Assembly (NCBI GenBank): GCA_029449245.1
Contig: JANATF010000006.1
Location: forward strand, 1,612,001 to 1,676,000
Direction of reading: 5' to 3'
From: Mortierella alpina
Lineage: Eukaryota > Mortierellomycota > Mortierellomycetes > Mortierellales > Mortierellaceae
DNA length: 64,000 bases
This document shows positions 21,231-33,238 of this stretch, in pieces; within the stretch, counting starts at the first letter, position 1, and every line of letters begins with the position of its first letter. Below the pieces are notes generated by a model that saw only the letters and a list, made by a program, of their open reading frames with translations, ran no database searches and was not told the origin of the DNA. A program made the translations under genes and the position numbers.

Positions 21231-23195
21231 AAGTCCTCAGCTTCAAAACTAAAGTCTCCTATCATCCTCCTCCGACCTCTTCGGAGATCTTGATTTCCTC
21301 GTTGGTGGGTGTAGAGATCAGGCCTACGCTTTTTTCATGCCCATCTTGTTCTCTTTTTTGCGCTTGTAAAAATGACTCTGCATGACCCCGTTACTCGCAC
21401 AAGTACAAACAAAGAGAGCAGACGGACGGTTTTTCGCCGAGAGTGGGATGCATCATGCATTTTTCATGTCCTGTGTTGACCTTGGGCGTAGGGTGCTCCT
21501 TGAGATTTTCGTGCGTTCTCATGCTCTCCTGCAGTGGCAGATCGGGTGTTTGGGAGTGGTGTTTTGCTTGAGCTCGCTCTGTCTTTATGGGAGCGCACTG
21601 CAGTTCATGCAAGTAAAGAGGAAATGCTAAGGGGCTGCGTGAATGGGGCTGCGGTACAGCATAACACAAACGACGGGACAATGGCGCGGGTACATGGGTG
21701 GTCAACATCCGGGGCCCCCATCGCTCGGATCATCCATCGCCGTCTGCCTGTTGCGTTTGCGGTCCTCGGTACCAGTGAACGTCTGTCGTTTTCGTTTTTT
21801 TTCCCTTCCACCTTCCCACCTTTCCACCTTCTGGCCCGAATTGAAACCCATCGGGGCACAATTCGCTGCTTTGTCCACCCGAAATGTCCAAATGCTGGGC
21901 GTGGATGGGCTATGCTCCTGCAGTAGGAGAGCGCTTCATTTGTTCATTTGATCCCGTACTGCACTGATCCACCTTACAAAGATCGAAATGAAACTGACGG
22001 AAGCAAACAGAGCTATGAATGAGAGACCGTTGCAAACATTCCTTGTCACCCTGGGCATATGAACGTTCGCGCCACTCGACAGCTCTGCTATCCCTCTCTC
22101 TCACCCGCCTTCTGCAGTGTCGCTCTTGAGCAGTCTTCCGGTGGGCCCTTTTTACTTTTACCTGGTAACCCTCTCCCAAGCACTATCTGCTCCCATTTGA
22201 CATTGTCACGCTTCTTGACTTTGCGCCTCGATTTTTTTTTCGTCCTCCATTGGGCGCCGATCAGCGTGAGGGTGAGCTAGAGATTGGACTCGCTGTTTGG
22301 CAGGTGAGCCTGCTCCAAAGCACAGGAGTCAACTTGCCCCCCCCCCCCCCCCCCGATCCTCGCACTCGCACTTCGACCCCCACTCCATGGATGCAGGCAA
22401 GCCCTGTCCATGAATACGCCATTTGGCCCACCGCAACGATGTCATGACCGCAGACTTTTTATTTTATTTCCGGTGATTGGCAGCAGCCAATGGGGGCCAA
22501 CAGAAATGCGAAGAAATGGGGTGACGCCCTTCGCCCGTGTGTTTGTGTTTGCAATACGGACTCCGGTGGTTTGTCCTTGCGAGCAGTGGGTGCAGTGCTG
22601 TATTCAATCGCGCCCATTTGGGCTGCATATTCAATACGCCCTATTCAGTGTTTACGGGTGGGAAAACATCCACACCACTCGAGAGAGGGTCGATGCGCCC
22701 GCCTGGCCACCCACTCTGTGTAGTCTGTATCCTGCTTATCTGCCTGCGATCCCGTTATATCTTCCTGCGTCGTTTTTTGTTTGGGTTGTGTGATGCGCGA
22801 ATCGCATTGCAACAGCAAGCCATCCTAGTCCTTTTATTGCTTTGCACACATGAAGCTGATGTGTTCACGACTGACCTTTTTTTTTTATTTTTATGTACTC
22901 TTTTTTCTTTCTTTCTTGTCGCCTTGTCCTTGTCCTTGCACCCCATTCCCTCCCATCCTCACCTTCACTCTCATCGCTCCTTCACGCCTCTCCTCGCCCA
23001 CTCGCCCTCTCGTCTGATCTGTCCGTTGCATCTTGACACTCGACACCATCCACTGCTGTTGCGCGCCTACACTCGACATCCGCTGTCGGCTCTCCTCTCT
23101 TCTCTCTGCGCCTCTTGCTTTTTGTTGCATAGCAGTCATTCTCCACTCCATTACCGCCTCCATTCCCTTTTCAGCAAGCAAGCCTCGAACACGCC
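21231..23195. other. Upstream region of the MedA-like gene
   Basis: No protein gene is supported. The stretch holds an 18-C run (22337-22354), T runs, and from about 22910 a strongly pyrimidine-rich leader (CTC/TTC/CCT) leading up to the ATG at 23196, typical of fungal transcription starts. Confidence 0.4.
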
Positions 23196-26123
23196 ATGGA
23201 CATGTCTGCCATCCAAAGTAAGTTCAACTCCACGTTGCACGCCCACACCCCCCTGTACCACTTTTGTTTGCCGCGGCAACGACAGCTCCGCGCATCTGTT
23301 ATTACGGAGGAACAGCAACACGGACAGGGCTGTTGAGAGCAGCAGTGGCCCGTTTTGTTGTTTGTGCCACCACAACACAAGGCGACTCTCGCTCCTCCTC
23401 TCTCCCCTCTGTTTTATATTGAACCCTATTCAGTCCCAACTCAACACGTCCACGCACACAGACACCCACAGATCGATAAACTGACAACTGGCAGGAGAAA
23501 GACGTTCATCGTGTGCCTGCTCTCCTGAACGCTCAGCCCGATGTCCGCCTTGCACCCCATGCAGTCTGTAGCTCACCTTTGTCTCTGTTTCTGAATCGCA
23601 CGAGCTTCATCGTCCTCCTGCGCCTCGTTATCGCTTTCCACTTTACCATCCTCGGATCACACCCATCAGCCACTCTTTTCCCTCGTTCTTTCCTTCTTTT
23701 CTTTCTCTCTTTTCCTTTCCTTGCTACTTTGCTTTCCTTGCTTCTTTCCTCTTTCCGTTTTCCATCACTACGGAGCGGACCGACTTACGTTTTCCTCCTT
23801 GTCCTTGTCCTTGTCCTTGTCCTTGTCCTCTTTGCCATTTCTCGACACTCACAGACTTTGAGCCGCGAAAGTTCGCCCCCATGCCCGAATCACAGTCATC
23901 GTCACAGCAATCGGCACAGAGCCAGCAAGCGGACAGCGCCCCCCCGACCCCGCAGCTGGAGCCTCAGTCGCTTCAGCAGCAGCAGCAGCCTGCGGATCAG
24001 CTACAGCCACTTAGTAACTTCAAGTCACAGACTGTCGAATTGACTCCCCCAAGAGTCCTCGAATACAGTCCGCACTTTGGTCCTGAGGGCCAGACCTTCA
24101 CAGTGACACTGCAGTCGGCCATAGACAAGACCCTTCGTATTGGCTTTGGCACACTGGTGGTAGACACGAAGCAGTACTCTGCCAACGGATACGTGACCCT
24201 CAGCTGCACGGTGCCCAACTTTTCGATCACAAAATGGTTCGTCAACAAGGTACCGCTCTACGTGCTCCAGATGGAGAACGACATGGTGCTGGAGAGCTGG
24301 CCGTTTGGAGATTACAACTATTACCAAGGTAAATGACTGCCCACTCGTAGTCTGCTGTTTGGCCTACTTTGTATGCAGTTTCAGTTCGGACCAAGTCCAT
24401 GTCTCCTCCTTCAAGTATACGTATCGTATACGCTTGCACAACGGTTTCTGACTGTGTTCATGTTGTTTTGTTTCGTTTCCTCCGTCCATTCCGTGTGCAT
24501 GTCGCAGATGTGAGCCAGCAAAGCAGCAATAACAAGCGTGTCGAGAAACTCATCTATGGCCACGAAGCCTCTCCGAACAAGAGGCAGCATCTGGCATCCG
24601 ACCTGGATTTGTCCCAGAGCCAGCCCACGACGCCCACGTCGCTTGGTCAACGCCGTAAGTCATTTCCCATTGTATTCATGCCGCCTGTGTCGCATGTCGT
24701 TTTGGGAAGGAATATATAAATTCCATCAATTTGGCGTGAAGGGATGTGAGAGCCGCGGGTATATTGACGTCGACCTGCTGGTGTGCCGTTGGATGGCTCT
24801 CACCTGCATGGCCTGGCACTAATGGGCATTTCTTGTGCATGTATGGTTGTGCCTCACTCTGCTGACTTGTTTTGTTTCCTTTTATTTTTTTTTGGCGATC
24901 TTCCCGTGGTTCAATTTCTCTTGTTATCGAATAGATGACGATTACTCGACCCTACCCTCGTCAACAGCTTACGATGCCGGGCTCTACTCCCAGAGTCTTC
25001 AGCCCACCAGCCCATTTGGCTCTCGCGCCCCCCTGAGTGGCTCCTATCGCACCGGATATTACAGCTCCAGTATGTCTCGCATGCCCTTTATCTATTTTTG
25101 AGGCAAAATGGCATCTCGTCTGTTTCTCACAGACATTGGCACAATGGCGTGGCGCGGCATGGCATGGTGGCGTTGACCATCACTGTCGCTGTCGCTTCTG
25201 CCTGGATGTCCATATAAGAAGGCCCGCTATTCTGACGTTTTGTTTTAGAGCCATCTAACACCTATTTTCCTTTGTTTTCTCCAGCACCAATGATTGCCCC
25301 GCACGTGCCGACGTCCTACTCGCAATCAGACCTTGCGGCTTCCTCCGCGTATACGCTGGCCACCTCGGGCTCAAACCACAATACCAGCTATGTTCACAGC
25401 AGTAACTATCATCCACAGCCTGTGGCGCCCTCGTCATACTTGCCACAGGCGCACCCGAGCACAAATATGGGCAGCAGCTTGCCCCTCACCACCTACAACC
25501 CCTATGCCACTCTGCTCAACAAGGCCAATCTCAAGTTCAGCGGCAACATGGACGATATGGCCATCAACTGGAGTGGCGAGGAGTGGGAATCGCACCGTCG
25601 GCTGGTCCAGTTCTGGAGACGTCAGGACCAAAACGACATCCATTGCTCGTTTGCGCCTGTTGCACCCGCGGACCGACTGCCCAACAGCATCGTAGTCTCG
25701 TGCATCTATTGGCAAGAGAAGAATGACTGCTTCTTGACCTCGGTCGACTGCATCTATCTTCTAGAGTCCTTGATTGCAGTTCGCTTCACGGTCGAGGAGA
25801 AGAACCGCATTCGCCGCAACCTTGAGGGATTCCGTCCCATCACTGTCTCCAAGTGCAAGCCCGAAAGCGCAGAGTTCTTCAAGCTGATCATGTCCTTCCC
25901 CAACCCCAAGCCAAGAAACATTGAGAAAGATGTCAAGGTCTTTCCCTGGAAGGTGTTACCTTATGCGCTCAAGAAGATCATCAGCAAGTACACGGCTTCC
26001 TACAGCTCCACTGCCAGCATCCAGACCGATGCATTCCACAACGCCAACTTCCCCAACGGATCAACATTGCCCATGACACCGCAACAACAATCCGTTATCG
26101 AGACTTCCAGCATCCCGGTATGA
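23196..26123 (+). CDS. Medusa (MedA)-like developmental regulator
   Basis: Five exons: 23196-23217, 23855-24328, 24508-24654, 24935-25069 and 25285-26123, all joined in phase 1, giving 538 residues. The first exon encodes MDMSAIQ and splices to NFEPRKFAPMPESQ. After a Gln/Ser/Pro-rich N-terminus, ELTPPRVLEYSPHFGPEGQ (about residues 60-80) begins an IPT-like beta domain ending near residue 165. The C-terminal region (about 350-510) holds INWSGEEWESHRRLVQFWR, SCIYWQEKNDCFLTSVD, NLEGFRPITVSK and FPNPKPRNIEKDVKVFPWK, all hallmarks of the fungal MedA/Ren1 family. In ascomycetes MedA controls conidiophore development, adhesion and biofilm formation from the nucleus; its job here is inferred. The 637-nt first intron contains a CCTTGT microsatellite. 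The gene stands alone behind a long non-coding upstream region, as in Aspergillus, where medA has a long leader. Confidence 0.88.
23798..23830 (+). repeat. (CCTTGT)n microsatellite in MedA-like intron 1
   Basis: About five tandem CCTTGT units just upstream of the intron 1 acceptor at 23854. It probably also serves as part of the pyrimidine-rich tract. Confidence 0.8.
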
Positions 26124-26918
26124 GTTACCGAGCGTGCCTGCCTGATCTAGATTGGATCCTGACGGATTATCATCGCATCAATATTTTTTTCCCTTCTCTT
26201 TCTTCTCTCACCACTCGTGTTTATTTTCCAGCTGTAGAATTATTCGTGTACATTCCAACTTTTTTTTTTCTTTCACTTGTCTCTCTTTTTTTATATTCAA
26301 CTTGCACGTTCGTTCAATGTCTTTTTCTGCTTCTTGTTTGGCGCATCTTTCCCCCAACAAACTTCCTTGCCATATTACCTCTTGCAAAAATATCTATTGT
26401 CGCTCCTCAGGGCTTTTCTCAGCCATCGCTTGTACAGAATGCAAATAAACGCCTGTCCAGAAATAACAATGGGATATCATGTTTGCTGAAATCGCAATAC
26501 GACAGAGACCCTGAGGTCTCATCCCTGACTTTTTTTGCTTTCAGGCCCAAAGCCTGGCGTCAAGGCTCAGTGGGTGATTGAATATACCTCACAGCACCGT
26601 GATTTCATTTTCTCGATCCTTGACACCCCCCTTCCCTGCATTGTCCAGCACAGCGTTCAAACAACCTGGGCTTAGGGCTAGAGCCCTTCCTGAAGTTGAA
26701 AGAAAACAACACTCGCACAAAAGAAACCAAAAAGATGGAAGTCCAAATTGGGCACTTCAAGTCATGCAGGTTCAAAGCCAATAGGTCTCACTTTCCGGGT
26801 AAGACAGTTGAAGGAGTCTCTCTAAAAACCATGGAGCTCATTTTTCCACAAAACAACTTTCACATTTTTTTTTTTAACAGCACGGTTCTTTTTTAGTTTG
26901 TCTATGAGAGAGTTGTGT
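26124..26918. other. Convergent 3' region between MedA-like and NARS2 genes
   Basis: T-rich sequence with many AATAAA-like and TTTTT stretches and no supported gene. It lies between two convergent stops, so it should hold both polyadenylation regions. Confidence 0.5.
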
Positions 26919-28812
26919 CTAGAATTTACAGTGGTTGTTGTATCTCGGGAAGGGGATCACGTCCCTGACGTTGTCCATACCCGTCACAAGGAGCATGTAC
27001 CGTTCAAAGCCGATGCCCCATCCACCATGAGGCACCGTGCCGTATTTCCTCAGGTCCATATACCACTGGTACTCTTCCTCGTCCAAACCAAAGTCCAAAA
27101 GCTGCTGCCTCAAGACGTCAGGTCTCTCCTCCCTCAGGGACCCACCCATGAGCTCACCGATCCCGGGAACTAACAAATCCACACATCCGACTGTGGCCTC
27201 TTTGCGGTCCGAAAGTGGCTGCTGCTGCTGCTGCTGTTGCAAAGATGCACTATCATTTTTGCGCATGTAGAATGGTTTCAAGCTGGCTGGATAATCAGTC
27301 ACAAAGACGGGTCCTTTGCAATAAGAGCCCGCCAACCATTTCTCGTGTTCGCTTTGCAATCCCTGACCCCATTTGGGTTCAAACTCAAAGGACTGTTGAG
27401 ACTTTTGAAGGACTTCTATAGCGTGTGTATACGTCATTCGTTGAAAGGGTTCCTCGACGATTTGGGTCAATCGTTGTTTCAGAGTCTTGTCAATCCAAGT
27501 GTTGAGAAAGTCGATATCGTCGGCGCAGGTGTCGAGCAAGTAACGGGTCGTTTCCTTGAGACAGGCCTCTGAGAAATCCAACAGAGGGTCGAGTCGATCC
27601 AAGAAGGCGATTTCGGCCTCGAGCATCCAAAATTCGGAGAGGTGGCGTGGGGTCATGGAGGGTTCTGCTCGAAAGACAGGGCCCATGGTAAAGACTCTGG
27701 AGAGGGCGCTGGCGACAATCTCGAGGTGGAGTTGACCCGAGACGGTGAGGTAGACAGGGGAACCAAAGAACTCAGAGGGGGCGGGTGCTCTTCCTGTTGC
27801 TGCTGCTGTCGCTGATGCTGTTGCTGTTGCTGCTTTTTCTTGAGCCCTGGCGGATATCCGGGGCGCGATTTTGAAGACTTCGCCGCCACCTTCGCAATCA
27901 TGGCTGGTCAGCACTGGAGTGTGGACTTGCACGAATTCTTGTGACTAGGAAAGGAGAAAAGTGAGTATGTTGTGCTTTGCAAGGGTTTCACAGAGATGAA
28001 GGGAATCTGTCGTACCTCGAAAAACTTTTGGAATCCCCATGCGGAAGCGCTCCGGAGTCGAAGGATGGCGCTTGCAGTCTTGGCTCTGGAACGGAGATGT
28101 GAGATTTCTCTCAGGTATTCGAACGTATGGCGTTTCTTCTGAAGTGGGTATGTCTATTCGAACAGTTGACGGATCCATGTTAATAAGTGAACAAAAAAAC
28201 AGCATGATTGACAAAAGTGTGTAGAAGGGACTTGCCTCGCCATCGCAGGATCCAATGACTTTCATGTTAGAGACCTGCAGCTCCAGTGCCTGCTCCTTCC
28301 CGAGGCTCTTGACCAAAGTGCCTTCCAGTTCCACGCTCGTTCCTGCGACAAGTCTGGTATGGAAGTAGTGCGAGATTATCAGCAAACAATTGCTCCGCCA
28401 TTCAAAAACATATCCGAAAGACCTCATGCCTCCACCAAGCCTACCCTTTGCCTTGCCCACCGCTCAGGATGGCCTGTACGCCCTTGAGACTGGAGCCGTC
28501 GTTGACTTCCATGAACGTGACATGTTTCTGTTGGCGCGTTGATCTGATCCAGCCCTGGACTTTGACCGCCGTTCCAGGCTCTGTCGAGGTCAAGAGCGTT
28601 TTGATAGTTTTGTTCGGGAGTGCTGGGGGGATGGATCGGGTTGCAGCCGCAGGACTGAGGATCGGTGCTTGGACCGTGGTCTTTGTGGTGGTGGTGTAGC
28701 AGTGTTTGAGGGGTGAAGAGGAGAGAATTGATCTAACAGGCTGCCGTCTGCAATGGTTGAGACAGTGACCCAAGGTCCTGCTCCTGAGAATGTGCCGTGT
28801 GGTTGAGAACAT
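26919..28812 (-). CDS. NARS2: Mitochondrial asparaginyl-tRNA synthetase
   Basis: Four exons: 28445-28812, 28236-28353, 28016-28153 and 26919-27944, giving 549 residues. The protein charges mitochondrial tRNA-Asn. The N-terminus MFSTTRHILRSRTLGHC is Arg-rich without acidic residues, like a matrix targeting peptide. An OB-fold follows (VKVQGWIRSTRQQKHVTFMEVND), then ETYPLQKKRHTFEYLRE, the class II motif 2 region FRAEPSMTPRHLSEFWMLEAE and motif 3 GGWGIGFERYMLLVTGM near the end. Intron 2 (28154-28235) begins GCAAGT and ends ATAG: only this GC-AG splice restores the family sequence CDGE-TYPLQKKRH. An Ala/Thr-rich insertion (about 30 residues, encoded near 27780-27850) interrupts the catalytic domain before SPVYLTVSGQLHLE. 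An upstream in-frame ATG at 28872 would add 20 residues with less targeting character. The gene diverges from DNAJC21. Confidence 0.9.
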
Positions 28813-29047
28813 TTGCAAGACTATGCTCCTGTAGGCCCTGTCCTGAATGAATGGGTTTACTGAAGTGTTCAAGTGGAAGGCAGCATTCGAGGGTCTTCGG
28901 AAGCGTTACCAAGGGGGACCAACAGGACTGCTGTTTACTGTTTGACCGCTGCGGGTCATTATTGGCCGCAGCCATGAAATAAGAGTATCCTGTTGCTCAA
29001 ACACTCTCTTCACTGCATTCTCTCTCCACTCTCAATTCAGCAGCACC
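28813..29047. promoter_or_regulatory. Shared divergent promoter of NARS2 and DNAJC21 genes
   Basis: Only 235 bp separate the two start codons, so both genes must be driven from this stretch. It contains pyrimidine-rich sequence next to the DNAJC21 start and no obvious TATA box. Pairing of a mitochondrial translation gene with a ribosome-biogenesis gene would suit co-expression with growth; that is inference. Confidence 0.55.
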
Positions 29048-31529
29048 ATGAGGACGTGCCACTATGTCGTGCTAGACATTGACAAGAATGCCTCCGAGTC
29101 CGACATCAAAAAGGCCTACCGTCGAAAGGCATTAGAATGGCACCCAGGTAGACGAGAGAAAAAAAAGCGACGTGTTCAAGCAATGCACACCTGCTTTGTT
29201 CCAGCAAAGACGTTCTCACACTCTCGCAAGACAAAGACGAATGCTGGGTGAGTACTTGCTAACACTCTGTTTGTTTCCAACCTGCTGGCATCTAGACAAG
29301 AACCACCACAGAGTCGAGGAAGCCACAAAGCAGTTTGCATTTATTGCAGAAGCGTATGAAGTGCTGTCGGATCCACAGGAGCGTGCGTGGTACGATTCTC
29401 ACCGCGATGCTATTCTCAGAGGAGGTAATAACCCCACCATGCCAATGATACCATTGATCACCGAGAAAGATCATCTCATCCAATGGATATGGAAGGACAC
29501 TCTCTCACAGGGGTCGTGGATGATATCACTTGCTAATGTTGCTTTACTCATGCGACCATTTAGATGACAAATCAGATCAAGCAGAGGGTGCTGCGGGAAC
29601 CACGTCTGCAGAGTTGATGAAGTACTTTAGCAGCTCAGTGTACAAGGGTTTCCAGGACAACAATGCTGTAAGTCTCGCAGCGCAGTTCTGGAGCAGACGA
29701 CTTTTTTTTTTTGATCTGCTACAGTGTGTCAACATGCCGATCATGTATACTGACATCATTTTCGGTTTTTTTCTTCTTTTCCCGCGTTTAACCATTACCA
29801 GGGCTTTTATGCCGTGTACCGCAATCTTTTTGAGAAACTCGCTCAGGAAGAAGCCGACGCAATCGCCAATGACCGCTACGAAGAGTCAACTGGAGCCCAG
29901 ACTCATTTCCCATCCTTTGGATGTTCGACGACCGCCTACGATGACAATTCGGATTCAGACGTCAAGCAATTTTACAATGCCTGGTTGACTTTCTCGTCCC
30001 AAAAGAGCTTTTCATGGTGCGACAAGTTCAGACTTTCGGAGGCACCGGATCGCAGAGTGCGACGTGCTATGGAGAAGGAGAACAAGAAGTTTAGGGATGC
30101 GGCACGCAAGGAGTTCAATGATACGGTTCTGGTAAGTCGCTGGCATTCGCTTTTTTCTAAAAAAAAACCCCCCCACCCCCTTCGTTTCCGTTTACTCTCT
30201 GCTTTTAATTGTCTTTGAGGGAACCCCATTCAATGTCTAAACCGTCCAACTTTTCATTTTCGATTGCCTGCTGTATAGTCTCTTGCTTCGTACGTCCGAA
30301 AGCGTGACCCTCGTTTCCTCGCCTATCAGGAACAGCAGAAACAGAAACAAAAGCAGATCCAGGCTGATCTCAAAGCCAAGATGGAAAAGGAAAAAGAACT
30401 CCTTCGTGCCAAAGCAGAAAAGTTTCAGGAGCAAGAATGGTCTCGAGTGCAGGAAGACGACGAAGACGAATCTGGATCCGAGGATAATGAGGACGAGTTT
30501 GATCAGGAGTACGAGTGCATTATTTGCGACAAGTTCTTCAAGTCTGAGAGGCAATGGAAGAACCATGAGCGGAGCAAACGTCATCTCAAGGCTGTGGAAG
30601 ATATTCGGCTGGAGATGCTTCATGAGGAAAATGAGCTCATGGGGCAATCGGGTGGCGCTTCACCGGCACAGGAAAGGGACGATGAGGATGAGGAAGGTGA
30701 GGAGGATGTCGATATGTCACCATCGGCACTGCAGGAGGCAGAGGATCCCGAGGAGCAAGACTTTTCGGCAAGTGAAATCGACGAGTCGCCAGAAATTGTG
30801 GCACCGGTATATTCGGACCTGTTGAAGTCGAAAAAGAAGAACAAAAAGAAAAAGGTCATGACGGTCGGACACGATTTCGATGAGGCCGAGCTGGACGAGA
30901 TGGATCAGGACGGTCTTGCAGATTTGTTGGGCTCCGTACGTCTTTCGTCATTGTCTTCACCCATGAACCGGTCTAGGGCATCGACGCCCAGCAGTAGCCG
31001 TCGGTCTAGAGCAGCACAGAAGGATCAATGGGATGGCGATAGCGATAACGAGGGGGATACTCCAATCTCAACTGCTCCAGCATCCAGGGCCGAGTCACCG
31101 GATGGCAATGGCAATGGCAAAGGAAAGAAACTGAGCGGCAAGGAGAAGAAGAAGGCGAGGTCTGAGAAGGCCGCTCAAAAGGTATGAGAAAAGCATGCAA
31201 TTGTTCATCGACGAGTGCCCAGAGGTCTTGGATCTTTTGCTGACCAAACCTCCTTTTCTTACTCCTTAATTCTTTTTTTTTAGTTGGCTGATGCAGGAAT
31301 GGCGACAAAGTGCCGTGTGTGCGAGGTCGATTTCGATACCAAGAACCAATTATTCAATCACATCAAGGAAACTGGACATGCAACAGCCCCAGCGCCTTCG
31401 CCACTGGCGGGATCGGCAAAGGCGCCGTCAGGGACGGCAGCATCAGCAGCAGAAAAGGATGCCTTTTATTCTTCCGAGGATGAGCGTGGCCGTGGGAAGG
31501 GCAAGAAGGGCCGCGGCAAGCGTAAATAG
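29048..31529 (+). CDS. JJJ1: DNAJC21/Jjj1-type J-protein, ribosome biogenesis
   Basis: Six exons: 29048-29147, 29296-29424, 29564-29667, 29802-30131, 30279-31181 and 31284-31529, giving 603 residues. The J domain occupies about residues 3-70; the HPD motif is split by intron 1 (CACCCAG|AC). Next come a conserved [20 protein letters not shown] region, SFSWCDKF and [19 protein letters not shown], a charged coiled coil rich in Lys/Gln/Glu, and a first C2H2 zinc finger [21 protein letters not shown] long acidic region and a second finger [19 protein letters not shown] follow, ending in a basic [12 protein letters not shown] tail. The yeast homologue works with Hsp70 and Rei1 to release Arx1 from pre-60S particles in the cytoplasm. 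Length (yeast 590, human 531) and domain order match. The gene diverges from NARS2. Confidence 0.94.
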
Positions 31530-31822
31530 ACATTGTGCTGAATATGAATTACATCAAGCATCACATGAAGAAGGATGTGACAGTCAGGGCGTCAAAAGGT
31601 GGTCCGGCGGCGAGGACAGTGCCCATTCATATTACATGCATCGGATTCGAGGTATCGTTTTTCGTTATATCATGTAACTTCTATGAGGGGTAACGAGGTG
31701 TTGTCTATGGCGGGGTTCATGTTTTTTCTATGAATTGCCATTATCTTTTTTTTCATCTTTATGTATTCTGGTTTCCTGGTTTCCTCACAACGTCTGCCCA
31801 CCAACATATATCAGGCGGGATC
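31530..31822. other. Convergent 3' region of DNAJC21 and F-box gene A
   Basis: Short T-rich spacer between two convergent stops; no gene is seen. Confidence 0.5.
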
Positions 31823-33238
31823 TTAGATAGAAGTGTACGAACAAAACGTGCGCAAGTCTGGCCAATGTAGCTTCATCCATTTGATCTCCGCGGCTCCCAG
31901 CTTCTGGGTCCTATCATCAACCGTGCTGAGGAACTTCATAGCCGTCAAGGTGCTCAGCCTTCCAAACCCTTGACCCAGGCTTAATCTCAGACCGAAATCT
32001 CCCTCTGCCTCATTGCACGGCTCATGCATGATCAATTGCTCTAGTCGAGTCAACTGAGCCAGGCGTGCAAACAGCGTGTCCTGCAAGTGTACTTCATGTC
32101 GTTCAAAGCGGAAGCTCAGGCTCAGGACCTTGAGCGTGGACGTGCAAGCCCATTCCTTGTCCTCGGCGATCGCGTCCCTTGCTATCATAACTCCCGCCCT
32201 AAGCAACTGGAGAGCAGAACAAGAGCAGAGAATGGTTTGGATCATGGCACTGGTCACGTCGAAACTTTGAACATCGAATCGACAGAGAGTGGTTAAATTA
32301 GGCTGCAAGGCTTGAAACGAGAGTGGCCCAAGTCCGTTCTTGGTTAGGGTCAGCGACCGGATGCATGGCATGGTATTCATGGCCAACGCAATCCAACAGT
32401 CAGTCAGAGTACCGGAGGCTTCCAACTCCTCGACTTTGTCTAACTGATCCGGAACCACCTCCTGACGGTACTCCTCAAACTCGTCGCTGAAGGGGTATTC
32501 TTCACCGCCCTCGACGTTGATCCAATGAAAGTCTGTGAGAGCAGGACAAGCCTGGATCAGCAAGAGCTGGTCTCCCATCGGTATAGCTTCGTCACGAATG
32601 TGGAGATGGAGATTCGCGAGGTGGGGACAATACATGGTACCCATTTGCTCTCGTGCGGCACCCAGGTCCAAAAACTCGAGCTCGACCAACTTCAGAGTCT
32701 CGAGCTGAGGGAAGACCTTCCAGAGGTTCAAGGCACCCTCCCAGTCAATCTTGGTCTCGGTGATCACCAGCGAGCGGAGATGAGGGAACTGGACAATCGG
32801 CTCAAGGAACCAGGCGATCTTGTGCGGGTGAATGTTTTCCAGATCTAGAAGCCTCAATTGAAGTAGGACTCCGAACGGTTGTTCAGGTTTGAATGGAAAG
32901 GAGTCTCCTTCAGATGTCCAAGTGGATGCGTCCGTGGATGGATCGGTGACCGTGAGGGACTTAAGGCTCGGAAACTGAGCGGGGTCAATATTTTCAGCGC
33001 AGTTGTACAGAAGGGTATCATGCAGTTTGAGAGTTCGGATGAGATCCTTGTGCTTCTCAAGAGCATCTGCCGATGGGGATTGTTGGCGCGAATTGCTTGG
33101 AATCTTAAGGTCGCGCCAGAGTATAGGTGTGTATGCGGCATGCCAGCATTTGCTAACTTGAGTGCAATTACTAAGATCGGATCTTTTCAAGAACTGACCG
33201 ATGCTTTGTAGCATCTCAAGTGGAAGTTTGTTGTGCAT
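31823..33238 (-). CDS. F-box/LRR-type protein (copy A)
   Basis: Intronless, 471 residues, starting MHNKLPLEMLQSIGQFL. Residues 1-45 look like an F-box (LPLEMLQSIGQFLKR..LSNCTQVSKCWHAAYTPILWRDLKI), and the rest is a series of degenerate leucine-rich repeats (for example LRLLDLENIHPHKIAWFLEP, FPHLRSLVITETKIDWEGA, LQLLRAGVMIA, TSTLKVLSLSF, RLEQLIMHEPCNEAEG). Such proteins usually bring substrates to SCF ubiquitin ligases via Skp1. This copy shares the motif chain QPHKI..WFL, FPQLETL, HLQ..LARLAQLTRLEQLIMHEPC, FGLRL and LGRLSTL with copies B-E but is the most diverged and has the clearest F-box. It lies at the edge of the island next to conserved housekeeping genes and may be close to the ancestral member. 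Substrate unknown. Confidence 0.8.
   Translation of the reverse strand: MHNKLPLEMLQSIGQFLKRSDLSNCTQVSKCWHAAYTPILWRDLKIPSNSRQQSPSADALEKHKDLIRTLKLHDTLLYNCAENIDPAQFPSLKSLTVTDPSTDASTWTSEGDSFPFKPEQPFGVLLQLRLLDLENIHPHKIAWFLEPIVQFPHLRSLVITETKIDWEGALNLWKVFPQLETLKLVELEFLDLGAAREQMGTMYCPHLANLHLHIRDEAIPMGDQLLLIQACPALTDFHWINVEGGEEYPFSDEFEEYRQEVVPDQLDKVEELEASGTLTDCWIALAMNTMPCIRSLTLTKNGLGPLSFQALQPNLTTLCRFDVQSFDVTSAMIQTILCSCSALQLLRAGVMIARDAIAEDKEWACTSTLKVLSLSFRFERHEVHLQDTLFARLAQLTRLEQLIMHEPCNEAEGDFGLRLSLGQGFGRLSTLTAMKFLSTVDDRTQKLGAAEIKWMKLHWPDLRTFCSYTSI

Noticed and set aside
22537-23484. 315-codon plus-strand frame upstream of MedA-like
   Set aside because: It reads through the pyrimidine-rich leader, giving a Leu/Ser/His/Pro-biased product, and overlaps the real first exon and intron in another frame.
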